A DNA stretch of 64,000 nucleotides from Flavobacterium daejeonense DSM 17708 (GTDB lineage Bacteria; Bacteroidota; Bacteroidia; Flavobacteriales; Flavobacteriaceae): contig NZ_AUDK01000005.1 in the NCBI RefSeq assembly GCF_000425425.1, forward strand, positions 62,001-126,000. The letters run 5' to 3'. Position 1 is the stretch's first letter. Each line of letters opens with the position of its first letter. Of this stretch, positions 38,442-46,758 are shown one piece after another. The notes under the pieces are model-generated. The model searched no databases. It saw only the letters and a program-made list of their open reading frames with translations, and was not told the origin of the DNA. The position numbers were made by a program, and so were the translations under genes.

Positions 38442-39569
38442 TTAAATTTTGCAGAGTCTTCTTGTAGCTTCTTCTAAAGTAGCATCAGTTTTGGCAAAAC
38501 AAAAACGGATAAGTTTTAAATCTTTGCCATTTTCATAAAAAGTGGAAATCGGAATGGCAGCTACACCGTGTTCGGTGATTAGGCGTTTGCAAAAATCTAC
38601 ATCATTTTCATCTGAAATTGTTTTGTAAGATACTACCTGAAAATAGGTGCCTTCGCAGGGCATTAATTCAAAGCGGCTGCCGGAAAGTAGCTGTTGGAAA
38701 TAATCTCTTTTTTGTTGATAAAAGGCACTGATTTCGTCCACTGAAGTTTGGTCTAAATACTCACTAATGGCGGCCTGGGCAATGCTGTTGACACTGAAAA
38801 CTAAAAATTGGTGCACTTTTTTGATTTCTTTCATCAAATATTCCGGAGCAATTAAATAGCCTACTTTCCAACCGGTAACGTGAAATGTTTTGCCAAATGA
38901 AGAAGCTATGACAGCCCGGTTGCGAAGTAATTTTCTTGTGTTAACTGAAATGAGTTTTTGTTCAAAAGAGATGTATTCGTATACTTCATCCGAAAGTAAA
39001 ATGATATTTGGAAATTTTTCTAAAATGGCTTCTAATTTTTCGATATCAGCAAGAGAAAGAATCTTTCCAGTAGGATTGTGAGGGTTTGTAATGATAATCA
39101 TTTTGGTGTTTTCATTACAGGCTTTTTCTACCAAATCCCAATTGGTTGAATAGTTATCGTTTAAAGAGATTCTAACCGGAATGCCGTTGGATAAAAGGAC
39201 ATTCGGTTTGTAGGAATCATAACTTGGATCCAAAATAATTACTTCGTCTTCGTTCTTTACTAATGCCTGAATAGCAGTAAAGATTCCCTGAGTAGCCCCA
39301 GTAGTGACCAGAATTTCTGTTTCCGGATCTACACTTCTTCCATAAGACTGAAGCGTGAGCTTGGCTATTTTGTTTAACAATGGCGGGTAGCCTGACATTG
39401 GGGTGTATTGGTGAACGTCTTCCTTGGCTAATCTAGCTACGATTTCTGTCAGTTTTTTATTCACTGGAAAATTAGGAAAGCCCTGAGATAGATTGATGGC
39501 ATTATGCTCTGCTGCCATTTTTGACATGACGGTAAAGATGCTTGTTGTAACATGAGGAAGCTTTGGCAT
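38442..39569 (-). CDS. PLP-dependent aminotransferase, YbdL/methionine aminotransferase-like
   Basis: The 375-residue class I/II aminotransferase uses pyridoxal phosphate to move amino groups. It has the INLSQGFPNFP start typical of the kynurenine/methionine aminotransferase group and NPHNPTGK in the middle. Asp194 and Tyr197 (LLSDEVYEYI) contact the cofactor, and Lys227 is the Schiff-base lysine in SSFGKTFHVTGWKVGY. YbdL-type enzymes prefer methionine, histidine or phenylalanine. The substrate here is not provable from sequence. Confidence 0.9.
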   Translation of the reverse strand: MPKLPHVTTSIFTVMSKMAAEHNAINLSQGFPNFPVNKKLTEIVARLAKEDVHQYTPMSGYPPLLNKIAKLTLQSYGRSVDPETEILVTTGATQGIFTAIQALVKNEDEVIILDPSYDSYKPNVLLSNGIPVRISLNDNYSTNWDLVEKACNENTKMIIITNPHNPTGKILSLADIEKLEAILEKFPNIILLSDEVYEYISFEQKLISVNTRKLLRNRAVIASSFGKTFHVTGWKVGYLIAPEYLMKEIKKVHQFLVFSVNSIAQAAISEYLDQTSVDEISAFYQQKRDYFQQLLSGSRFELMPCEGTYFQVVSYKTISDENDVDFCKRLITEHGVAAIPISTFYENGKDLKLIRFCFAKTDATLEEATRRLCKI

Positions 39570-39631
39570 ACTTTTATTTTTAAAAGCCTAAAAGTAAATA
39601 AATGGCTCGAGTTGAGGAAATAGATTATGAA

Positions 39632-40354
39632 CTACATTTTATGAATAATAAAAATCGTAGGACGTTTGTGTAAATCTACATTTTCTTTTTTCCAGACCAA
39701 AATTTTCTTGGTTTTGATGTATTCCGTTGGTAAAGTGATATCGGTGGCAATGCACAAATGGGTTTCCGGATTCAAAATACTGATTAGATCCTCAACTAAT
39801 TTGTTGTTGCGATATGGAGTTTCGATGAAAATTTGCGATTGGTTTTTTTCGAAAGAAATACGTTCTAAACTTTTAAGAGTGGCTCTTTTTTCGTCTTTTT
39901 CAATTGGTAAATAACCATGAAAAGTAAAACTTTGTCCGTTCATTCCGGATGCCATCATGGCTAGTAAAATAGAAGAGGGACCTACTAATGGCACCACTTG
40001 AATTCCTTTTTCATGGGCTAATTTTACAATTACAGCGCCAGGATCAGCCACACCTGGACAGCCGGCTTCGCTCATCAAACCAACATTTTTTCCTTCTAAT
40101 AAAGGTTGGATAAAGTCTTTGTGTTCTTTGGAATCGGTGTGCTTGTTTAGAGCAAAAAGCACTAAATCAGATTGTTTTTTCTCGGGATGTACTGCTTTGA
40201 TAGACTTTCTGGCAGTTTTTTCGTTTTCTACAATATAATGATCAATGAAATCAATTGTTCTTTTTACGGTTTGTGGTAAAACGTCCGTTGGGTCGCATTC
40301 TCCCATGGTTGTTGGGATTAAATAGAGTTTTCCAAATTGCGGACTTGATTTCAT
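39632..40354 (-). CDS. RsmI-like SAM-dependent methyltransferase (tetrapyrrole methylase fold)
   Basis: The 240-residue protein has the tetrapyrrole-methylase fold of RsmI, which methylates ribose at C1402 of 16S rRNA: LYLIPTTMGE, VGLMSEAGCPGVADPGA and VVPLVGPSSILLAMMASGMNGQSFTFHGYLP. It is shorter than E. coli RsmI and lacks its C-terminal extension. Flavobacteria often carry this short paralog besides a genuine RsmI, so no symbol is assigned. On its own strand it starts two bases after a poly(A) run of about 24 and follows dnaA and the phosphatase gene. Confidence 0.85.
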   Translation of the reverse strand: MKSSPQFGKLYLIPTTMGECDPTDVLPQTVKRTIDFIDHYIVENEKTARKSIKAVHPEKKQSDLVLFALNKHTDSKEHKDFIQPLLEGKNVGLMSEAGCPGVADPGAVIVKLAHEKGIQVVPLVGPSSILLAMMASGMNGQSFTFHGYLPIEKDEKRATLKSLERISFEKNQSQIFIETPYRNNKLVEDLISILNPETHLCIATDITLPTEYIKTKKILVWKKENVDLHKRPTIFIIHKM

Positions 40355-40357
40355 AGT

Positions 40358-40381
40358 TTTTTTTTTTTTTTTTTTTTTTTT
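40358..40381. repeat. Run of about 24 T (poly(A) on the coding strand)
   Basis: On the minus strand this is a poly(A) tract ending two or three bases before the methyltransferase ATG, where translation initiation occurs. Its length could slip in replication or transcription. Its exact length should be treated as approximate. Confidence 0.85.
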
Positions 40382-40397
40382 GAGTATTTTGCTAAGA

Positions 40398-40865
40398 TTA
40401 GCGGTGATTGGTTTTTAGTTTTGTTGCGATGATTTCACAGGCTTCGTCAAGCATTTGGTAAACCATTTCAAAACCGTTGGCTATGCCGTAATAAGGATCC
40501 GGAACATCTACATTTTCATTCGGATACAATTCGTTAAGGATGATTTCAACTTTTTCTTTGTGTTCGTTTTTTTTGGCTAAACGAATTAGGTCTCTAAAGT
40601 TAGATTTGTCCATTACATAAATATAATCAAAAGAGTCAAAATCTTCCACTTTGAATTGCCGGGCTCTTTGATAAGAGATGTCTAAATTGTGGCTTTTTGC
40701 AACGGCAATGGAGCGGGAATCAGGTTGATTTCCGGAATGCCAGGCACCGGTACCAGCAGAATCAACAAAGAATTTGTCTTTTGGTAGTTTGGATGCTAAA
40801 ATACCTTCGGCCAAAGGCGAACGACAGATATTGCCCAAACATACCATTAAAATTTTGACAGACAT
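40398..40865 (-). CDS. Low-molecular-weight protein tyrosine phosphatase
   Basis: The 155-residue enzyme has the complete low-molecular-weight PTP signature: P-loop C9LGNICR15S near the N-terminus and the general-acid loop VPDPYYG near residue 126. Such enzymes dephosphorylate tyrosine kinases of the exopolysaccharide system or arginine-phosphorylated proteins; the target here is unknown. It starts 7 bp after the dnaA stop, so it is probably in the dnaA operon. No tyrosine kinase gene is nearby. Confidence 0.93.
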   Translation of the reverse strand: MSVKILMVCLGNICRSPLAEGILASKLPKDKFFVDSAGTGAWHSGNQPDSRSIAVAKSHNLDISYQRARQFKVEDFDSFDYIYVMDKSNFRDLIRLAKKNEHKEKVEIILNELYPNENVDVPDPYYGIANGFEMVYQMLDEACEIIATKLKTNHR

Positions 40866-40872
40866 AATGCTT

Positions 40873-42300
40873 TTATAGCGTTAGTTTTTTGTGGATATCT
40901 TCGACAAATTTTTTGAATTGTTTGTCGGTTGCAACCAAATTATCTACGGTTTTACAAGCATGTAAAACGGTGGCGTGATCGCGATCTCCTATTTGTGAAC
41001 CAATATTCGCTAAAGAGTTTTTAGTGAATTTTTTGGCAAAGAACATTGCTAATTGTCTAGCTTGTACCACGTGTCTTTTCCGTGTTTTGGATTGCAGAGT
41101 TTCTACGTCCAATTGGAAATAATCAGAAACAATTTTTTGAATGTAATCGATAGAAATTTCTCGTTTTACATTTTTAACAAATTTCTCTACGACGCTTTTT
41201 GCCAGTTCGATAGTCACTTCTTTTTTGTTGAAAGAAGACTGCGCAATCAATGAAATAATAGCGCCTTCCAGTTCTCGAACATTTGATTTGATGTTACGGG
41301 CTACATATTCAACAATTTCGTCCGGCATTTCTACTCCGTCACGGAACAGAATGTTTTTTAGAATTGAAACACGGGTATCATAATCCGGCTGGTGTAACTC
41401 AGCAGATAATCCCCATTTGAAACGGGATAATAAGCGTTGCTCGATATCCTGCATATCTACTGGTGCCTTATCGGAAGTTAGGATAACCTGTTTTCCGTTT
41501 TGGTGCAAATAGTTGAAAATGTGGAAAAATACGTCTTGCGTTCCTGATTTTCCGGATAGAAATTGTACGTCGTCAATGATTAAAACATCAATTAACTGAT
41601 AGAAATGAATAAAATCATTTCGGGTGTTTTTTCTAACAGAGTCAATATATTGTTGCGTGAAAATCTCGGCTGAAATATACAAAACCGTTTTTTCAGGATA
41701 TTTTTCTTTAATCTCTACCCCAATAGCGTGAGCCAAATGTGTTTTCCCTAAACCAACTCCTCCGAAGATTAGTAACGGATTGAATGATGTTCCGCCCGGT
41801 TTATTAGCAACAGCCATACCAGCTGAACGAGCCAGTCGGTTAGAATCTCCTTCGAGGAAATTATCAAAACTGTAATTCGGGTTTAGTTGCGATTCAATCT
41901 TTAAATTTCTGATTCCGGGAATAACAAAAGGATTTTTTAATTCCGGATCTAAATTCTTTAAAGGCGCATCTACATTTTGAGGTTTCATCGGAGAACGATT
42001 CGTACTTGGCAACTGTTCTGTAAACGGTTGTTTGTTGCCATAAGTGTTCTCCATTTTGATTTTATAAAGTAACTTTGCGTTTTTTCCAAGTTCTTTAGTA
42101 AGGGCAACCTTCAATAATTTAACATAATGTTCTTCCAGCCATTCGTAAAAGAATTTGCTGGGAACCTGAATATATAATGCGTTATCGGTAAGTTCAACTG
42201 ACTTGATTGGTTCAAACCAGGTTTTGTATGCCTGGTCCTGAATATTGTCTTTTATAAAAGACAAACAGTTATCCCATACTGATTGAGCAGTTTTGTTCAT
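40873..42300 (-). CDS. dnaA: Chromosomal replication initiator DnaA
   Basis: DnaA binds and opens the replication origin. The 475-residue protein has the N-terminal domain (SVWDNCLSFIKDNI) and Walker A FGGVGLGKTH (about residue 178). Walker B is LIIDDVQFL and sensor 1 ILTSDKAP; the DNA-binding signature is IGDRDHATVLHACKTV. The ATG at 42300 (MNKTAQSV) is chosen. A longer in-frame reading reaches 42357 but matches nothing. No cluster of TTATNCACA DnaA boxes was seen in the 200 bp upstream, so oriC is not shown to be here. Confidence 0.97.
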   Translation of the reverse strand: MNKTAQSVWDNCLSFIKDNIQDQAYKTWFEPIKSVELTDNALYIQVPSKFFYEWLEEHYVKLLKVALTKELGKNAKLLYKIKMENTYGNKQPFTEQLPSTNRSPMKPQNVDAPLKNLDPELKNPFVIPGIRNLKIESQLNPNYSFDNFLEGDSNRLARSAGMAVANKPGGTSFNPLLIFGGVGLGKTHLAHAIGVEIKEKYPEKTVLYISAEIFTQQYIDSVRKNTRNDFIHFYQLIDVLIIDDVQFLSGKSGTQDVFFHIFNYLHQNGKQVILTSDKAPVDMQDIEQRLLSRFKWGLSAELHQPDYDTRVSILKNILFRDGVEMPDEIVEYVARNIKSNVRELEGAIISLIAQSSFNKKEVTIELAKSVVEKFVKNVKREISIDYIQKIVSDYFQLDVETLQSKTRKRHVVQARQLAMFFAKKFTKNSLANIGSQIGDRDHATVLHACKTVDNLVATDKQFKKFVEDIHKKLTL

Positions 42301-42345
42301 AAATTCTGTTAAATTATTATATTTTGTATATAGGTTGTCTGAAGT

Positions 42346-42372
42346 AAATAACAGCAAAAAAAGTTGTTATTT
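42346..42372 (-). promoter_or_regulatory. Hairpin upstream of dnaA
   Basis: AAATAACAGC (42346-42355) pairs over all ten bases with GTTGTTATTT (42363-42372), with one G-U pair, around seven A residues. It lies 46 bp before the dnaA start on the minus strand. It could be a regulatory hairpin of the dnaA leader or an operator-like inverted repeat. The remaining 42373-42501 gap is AT-rich without clear signals. Confidence 0.35.
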
Positions 42373-42501
42373 CTCGGGGTAACAAATATGTGAACAAATT
42401 TCGTTAAAAAAAAATTTTCAGGGGTTGATTTTGAAGAAATATTGTTGTAAGTATGAAGAAAAAGATTTCAAATTAATATTTAAAATAAGATAAAATTAGA
42501 G

Positions 42502-42903
42502 ATGAAAATATACGAGTTTAATGTTAGGGTAAGGTATTCAGAAACAGATCAAATGGGGGTGGTGTATCACGGAAATTATGCCCAATATTTTGAGATGGGA
42601 CGCGTGGAATGGCTTAGAAACATTGGGATTTCTTATAAATGGATGGAGGAAAACGGAGTGATGCTTCCGGTGGTTTCTTTGACAGCAAATTATAAAAAAC
42701 CGGCTCGTTATGACGATTTGTTAAGGGTGAAAACTATCTTTAAAAGTCAGACTTCTGCTAAGATAGAATTCGATTATGAAATCTATAATGAACAGGATGA
42801 GTTATTAACAATCGGGAACTCAATTTTGGTGTTTGTGAACATGAAAACAGGGCGTCCAATGGCAGCTCCGGATTATGTGAAAACGCAGCTTTTGCGAATA
42901 TAA
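42502..42903 (+). CDS. ybgC: Acyl-CoA thioesterase, YbgC/4-hydroxybenzoyl-CoA thioesterase family
   Basis: The 133-residue hotdog-fold protein carries the 4HBT motif RYSETDQMGVVYHGNYAQYFEMGRVEWLR (catalytic Asp in TDQMG). Such enzymes hydrolyse short- to medium-chain acyl-CoAs; in E. coli ybgC belongs to the tol-pal cluster, which is not present here. It is divergent from dnaA and convergent with yigZ. Confidence 0.9.
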   Translation: MKIYEFNVRVRYSETDQMGVVYHGNYAQYFEMGRVEWLRNIGISYKWMEENGVMLPVVSLTANYKKPARYDDLLRVKTIFKSQTSAKIEFDYEIYNEQDELLTIGNSILVFVNMKTGRPMAAPDYVKTQLLRI

Positions 42904-42925
42904 AAATGTATGAAAAGGATATTGG

Positions 42926-43531
42926 TTATTCTTTAATTTTGATATCTATTTCATATAAAGAATTAAAGATTTCGAACAATATTTCGGCATTTTTTTTGCG
43001 GGTTTTAATTTCGATTTTGCAGCTCATTTCCATTTTTTGAGTCACAATATCAATATTTTTTTCTTTAATCACCCGCATTACTTTATTCATATTTTTATAG
43101 TCAAAAGAGACTAAAAAATGAATGTCGATGGTTTTTTCGATTATTTCACAATTTTCCAGAGTAAGTTGGGCGGCAGTTTTATAAGCGGTAATTAATCCAC
43201 CAACGCCTAATTTAGTTCCTCCAAAAATACGGACAATGACAATAAGGGTGTTGGTTATGTCAAAAGACTGGATTTGTCCGTATATGGGAGTCCCTGCCGA
43301 ATTGCTGGGTTCGCCGTCATCATTGGCTCTGTAACTGATTTTTTCGGTGCCAATTTGGTAAGCGTAGCAGTAATGACAGGCCGTTGGATGTTTTTTTCTT
43401 AAAATTTCAATAATAGGTTTTACTTCTTCTTCGGAAGTTATTGGAAAAGCATAACCGAAAAATTTACTTCCCTTTTCTTTAAAAAGAATTTCTTCGGGTG
43501 AAAAAGCAATGGTTTTATAAGTGTCTTTCAT
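42926..43531 (-). CDS. yigZ: YigZ/IMPACT family protein
   Basis: The 201-residue protein has the UPF0029/IMPACT N-domain: FKEKGSKFFGYAF, HPTACHYCYAYQIG, NDDGEPSNSAGTPI and RIFGGTKLGVGGLITAY. The C-terminal domain is ferredoxin-like. Related proteins may regulate translation or stress kinases; the bacterial function is unproven. It stands between ybgC and the HAD gene with a small gap. Confidence 0.9.
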   Translation of the reverse strand: MKDTYKTIAFSPEEILFKEKGSKFFGYAFPITSEEEVKPIIEILRKKHPTACHYCYAYQIGTEKISYRANDDGEPSNSAGTPIYGQIQSFDITNTLIVIVRIFGGTKLGVGGLITAYKTAAQLTLENCEIIEKTIDIHFLVSFDYKNMNKVMRVIKEKNIDIVTQKMEMSCKIEIKTRKKNAEILFEIFNSLYEIDIKIKE

Positions 43532-43618
43532 TGTTTAATAGCAAAAAAATAATTTCAATGTCAAAAAACAATTAATAAAAGAATTACAATTGTTATTGAT
43601 TTTTGAAATTAAAATTTT

Positions 43619-44230
43619 TTAAAGAATCACTTTTTCAAATAAATCAATCACGTCTTCTTTGCCTACCTGTAAATTCCAAACATGAATTCCTAAAGCGGCA
43701 GCGGCATCGGTGTTTTCTTTTTTGTCATCTACAAATAAAGTACGCTTGGCTTGTAGTTCGTGTTTATTTAAAACAGCCTGATAAATCTCAGCATCCGGTT
43801 TGCGCATGCCCATTTCAAAGGAAAAATAAACTTTTTCAAAACATTGGTAAAAATCACCATAAAAAGACGGACCAACTTTTTGTTCGAAAGTGTCAATATG
43901 AATAGAATCGGTATTGCTTAACAGAAACAATTTGTATTTTTTGGAAAGCATTTGTATAAATTCCAATCGGTAGAGCGGGAAATCGGCCAGAATAGCGTTC
44001 CATGCTTCCAAAATTTCCTCGATGCTGGCATTCGGCATTTGTTTTTGAAATCCGGCAAGAAATTCCTCGCGGGAAATATTTCCTTTTTCAAACTGAAAAT
44101 TTAATTGGTCTAATTCATTGTTCCATTCTTTTAAACCTAATTTTTTAAAACCATCCATTGTGGCTTTTTTGTCCAGGTTGATGAAAATATCTCCAAAATC
44201 AAATATAATGGTATTAATGGCGCTGGTCAT
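43619..44230 (-). CDS. HAD-superfamily hydrolase, YihX-like
   Basis: The 203-residue protein is a haloacid-dehalogenase hydrolase: motif I FDFGDIFINLD with the nucleophile Asp, motif II LLSNTD, and motif III/IV KPDAEIYQ and VDDKKENTDAA. The second Asp of the usual DxD is replaced by Gly, as in YihX/epoxide-hydrolase-type members, which act on small phosphorylated metabolites. Its start overlaps the ribD 3' end by 17 bp, so the two genes are likely translationally coupled. Confidence 0.9.
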   Translation of the reverse strand: MTSAINTIIFDFGDIFINLDKKATMDGFKKLGLKEWNNELDQLNFQFEKGNISREEFLAGFQKQMPNASIEEILEAWNAILADFPLYRLEFIQMLSKKYKLFLLSNTDSIHIDTFEQKVGPSFYGDFYQCFEKVYFSFEMGMRKPDAEIYQAVLNKHELQAKRTLFVDDKKENTDAAAALGIHVWNLQVGKEDVIDLFEKVIL

Positions 44231-45266
44231 GATTTTTTACTATTAGAAGTTCGTCTTCAAGGATGAACTGTTTTTGGGTTGTGTTTATTGCGAAAGTTGG
44301 TGCTTTTGTTCCGTTTTTAAAGTTGGATTTTCCTTTAAAAATGCGTGCTTCGTCCCAAAGGTTTTCGTAAATGAAAGCTTGCAGGATTTGACGACCTCCT
44401 TCAATTATAACAGACTGAATTCGATGCTGGTATAATTTGGTTAAGATTTGAGGAATTATATTTTGTTTAAAATGAATTACTTCAAAGATAAGGTTTTCTT
44501 CGATTGATTTATCGTTTGACTGGCAAAAAACAATGGTTTTTAGTTTTTTATCGAATACAAAATGCGTTTTTGGAATGCGATTATTTTGGTCTAAAACGAT
44601 TCTTACAGGCGAATTTCCGGTCCAGTCGCGCACGTCTAATTTTGGGTTGTCGTCAATAGCGGTTTGCGTGCCAATGAGAATTGCCTGTTCTTCACTGCGC
44701 CATTTGTGAACCAATTGTCTGGAATAAGGATTGCTAATCCAAACCGGTTTTTGCTCGTTTCTTTCACTCGGTGCAATAAAACCATCCTGACTTTCGGCCC
44801 ATTTTAAAATAATATAAGGACGTTGTTTTTGATGAAATGTAAAAAAACGTTTGTTGAGTTCGTTGCATTCTTTTTCTAAAATACCCACAGTAACGTTGAT
44901 TCCGGCTTCAATCAGTTTTTTAATACCTCTTCCGGCCACTTTTTCATTTGGATCGACGGTTCCAATAACCACATTTGGAATTTTGTTTTGAATAATTAAA
45001 TCAGAACAAGGCGGTGTTTTTCCAAAATGACTGCAAGGTTCTAAACTCACATAAATAGTTGCTTTTTGTAGCAAAGATTTATCTTTAACCGAGTTTACGG
45101 CGTTTACTTCGGCGTGCCCTTCTCCGGCTTTTTTGTGCCAGCCTTCGCCGATAATTTGGTCATTATAAACGATAACGCTGCCCACCATCGGGTTAGGATA
45201 AGTGGTCCCTAAGCCGTTTTGAGCAAGTTGAATACAGCGTTTTAAGTATTTTTCATGTTTTTTCAC
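44214..45266 (-). CDS. ribD: Bifunctional riboflavin deaminase/reductase
   Basis: RibD carries out two steps of riboflavin synthesis: deamination of the pyrimidine and reduction of its ribose. The 350-residue protein has the zinc deaminase site (GEGHAEVNAV and PCSHFGKTPPCSD, about residues 50-90) followed by the reductase domain (YIILKWAESQDGFIAP...). The start is GTG at 45266, giving KKHEKYLKRCIQLAQNGLG after the first Met. A longer in-frame reading to 45314 adds sequence not seen in the family. No other riboflavin genes are near. Confidence 0.92.
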   Translation of the reverse strand: MKKHEKYLKRCIQLAQNGLGTTYPNPMVGSVIVYNDQIIGEGWHKKAGEGHAEVNAVNSVKDKSLLQKATIYVSLEPCSHFGKTPPCSDLIIQNKIPNVVIGTVDPNEKVAGRGIKKLIEAGINVTVGILEKECNELNKRFFTFHQKQRPYIILKWAESQDGFIAPSERNEQKPVWISNPYSRQLVHKWRSEEQAILIGTQTAIDDNPKLDVRDWTGNSPVRIVLDQNNRIPKTHFVFDKKLKTIVFCQSNDKSIEENLIFEVIHFKQNIIPQILTKLYQHRIQSVIIEGGRQILQAFIYENLWDEARIFKGKSNFKNGTKAPTFAINTTQKQFILEDELLIVKNHDQRH

Positions 45267-45337
45267 AGGGCAAAAATAAAAAATTTTGAGTTTATGGTTT
45301 AGTTTTGAAAGCACTAAAAATAACCATAAAGTATTGT

Positions 45338-45345
45338 TATTTTTG
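45338..45345 (+). promoter_or_regulatory. TAnnTTTG element for prmC
   Basis: TATTTTTG is an exact -7 match 25 bp before the prmC ATG. No -33 partner at 19-21 bp is seen. Confidence 0.45.
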
Positions 45346-45369
45346 CTTTTTTAAATTTTAGAAGGAAAA

Positions 45370-46284
45370 ATGCAAGCCAAACAATACAGAAGTCAATTTA
45401 TTCAGGAACTTTCATCGATTTATGATGCTGCCGAGGCAGAAAGTTTTTTCTATTTGATTTTAGAAACCAAAAAACAGCTGAAGCGAATTGATTTGGCTTT
45501 GCAGCCTGATTTGACTTTTACGGAGGAGGAAATTCAGGATTGGAATTTGATTTTGGAACAGTTAAAAAAGGAAATTCCGCTTCAGTATTTGTTGGGTAAA
45601 ACGCAATTTTACGGATTGGAATTTGAAGTCAATGAATATGTCTTAATTCCAAGACCGGAAACCGAAGAACTGGTTGATTGGATTATTCAGGGAAATTTAA
45701 AGATTAGCTCCGCTCAATTCGGCAGAGCCTCGGGTGAAAAAATTAAAGATTTAAAGATATTGGATATTGGAACCGGAAGTGGTTGTATTGCGATTTCTTT
45801 GGCTAAAAATATTCCGAATGCGCAGGTTTTTGCGATTGATGTTTCTGAAAAAGCTTTGGCTACAGCTCAAAAAAATGCTGTAAATAATCAGGTTGAAGTT
45901 CATTTTATAAAAACCGACATTTTAAAAACGGAAGATTTAGAGAAACTCCCGGCTGCTGACTTCCAGCTTCCGACTCAATTTGATATTATTGTTTCTAATC
46001 CGCCTTATGTTCGCAATTTGGAAAAAGAGGAAATCAGGAAAAATGTTTTGGATTACGAACCGCATTTGGCACTTTTTGTCGAAGATGATAATGCGTTGGT
46101 TTTTTATCGAAAAATTGCCCGATTGGCACAAAAAAATCTAAGCCCAAACGGACAATTATTCTTTGAAATTAATCAGTATTTAGGAAAAGAAATGATCGAA
46201 ATGCTTGAGAAAATGAATTTCAGGAATATCGAATTGCGAAAAGATATTTACGGGAATGACAGGATGGTTTTCGGAGAGAAATAA
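45370..46284 (+). CDS. prmC: Release factor glutamine methyltransferase PrmC (HemK)
   Basis: PrmC methylates the glutamine of the GGQ motif in RF1/RF2. The 304-residue protein has the N-terminal helical domain, the SAM-binding motif DIGTGSGCIAI and the catalytic VSNPPYVRN. Two inserts are visible: SSAQFGRASGEK before the SAM domain, encoded by a palindrome-like GC-rich patch at 45707-45736, and EKLPAADFQLPTQ before FDIIVSNPPY. Both keep the frame and lie at loops, so the enzyme is probably still active. Confidence 0.93.
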   Translation: MQAKQYRSQFIQELSSIYDAAEAESFFYLILETKKQLKRIDLALQPDLTFTEEEIQDWNLILEQLKKEIPLQYLLGKTQFYGLEFEVNEYVLIPRPETEELVDWIIQGNLKISSAQFGRASGEKIKDLKILDIGTGSGCIAISLAKNIPNAQVFAIDVSEKALATAQKNAVNNQVEVHFIKTDILKTEDLEKLPAADFQLPTQFDIIVSNPPYVRNLEKEEIRKNVLDYEPHLALFVEDDNALVFYRKIARLAQKNLSPNGQLFFEINQYLGKEMIEMLEKMNFRNIELRKDIYGNDRMVFGEK

Positions 46285-46288
46285 GATT

Positions 46289-46747
46289 TCAGAAGGCAGA
46301 ATGCAGATCGTGGAATTTAAATATAGAAAGCAGACTTTTAAGAGAATTTATCTGGATTGTTAATCATGTTGTAATTGATTAGTTTTCCAACTTCTAAACT
46401 TTTGGCAGTTAATTCGATAAATAATTCTACCGAAATATATTCGCAAGCAACGGAATATTCCAACCACGCTTGAGTTTCAGTATTTTCTGCATCACAGTCT
46501 GTGAGTTTTGAAACAAAGGTTTTTTTCATATTTTATTTTTCTTGAAGCTTCTGCTAAATTAGCCGAAACACTTCTTGAAGATCTTCTAATTTGGTCTGTA
46601 AGCGAGTATTTTTCTTCAATTGGAAAGATTTTGTTATTTTGAAATCGACATAGATAATTCATTTTTATAAGCTAATAAGTCTTGAAATCTCATCTTTTGT
46701 TTTTTTATTTAAAACTAAATCTTTTCTGTCTGCATTCTGTAATCTGA
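46289..46747. repeat. 19-bp inverted repeats flanking the four-helix-bundle pseudogene
   Basis: TCAGAAGGCAGAATGCAGA at 46289-46307 matches the reverse complement of 46729-46747 at 16 of 19 positions; the three differences are adjacent. Between them lies a decayed four-helix-bundle gene. The arrangement suggests a mobile or inserted unit of about 460 bp. Target-site duplications are not obvious. Confidence 0.5.
46338..46693 (-). pseudogene. Four-helix-bundle protein (23S rRNA IVS-type) pseudogene
   Basis: Three reading frames must be joined to recover the family. Frame 1 from 46693 gives MRFQDLLAYKNELSMSISK then a stop. A second frame gives KIFPIEEKYSLTDQIRRSS and RSVSANLAEASRKIKYEK. A third, from the A-run near 46527, gives TFVSKLTDCDAENTETQAWL and onward to NNPDKFS. 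The later break fits one extra A in a run of seven; the earlier one also lost some codons. Related proteins come from insertions in 23S rRNA but are often free-standing in Bacteroidota. Only the last 63 codons form an open frame. Confidence 0.8.
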
Positions 46748-46758
46748 CGACTGATCAC

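Noticed and set aside
42301..42501. Possible replication origin upstream of dnaA
   Set aside because: No cluster of DnaA boxes, AT-rich unwinding element with boxes or GATC pattern was found; only one hairpin. One TTATCCACT-like word near 63475 is isolated.
46289..46747. Insertion sequence
   Set aside because: There are inverted repeats but no transposase; the interior matches a four-helix-bundle protein, so it is not called an IS.
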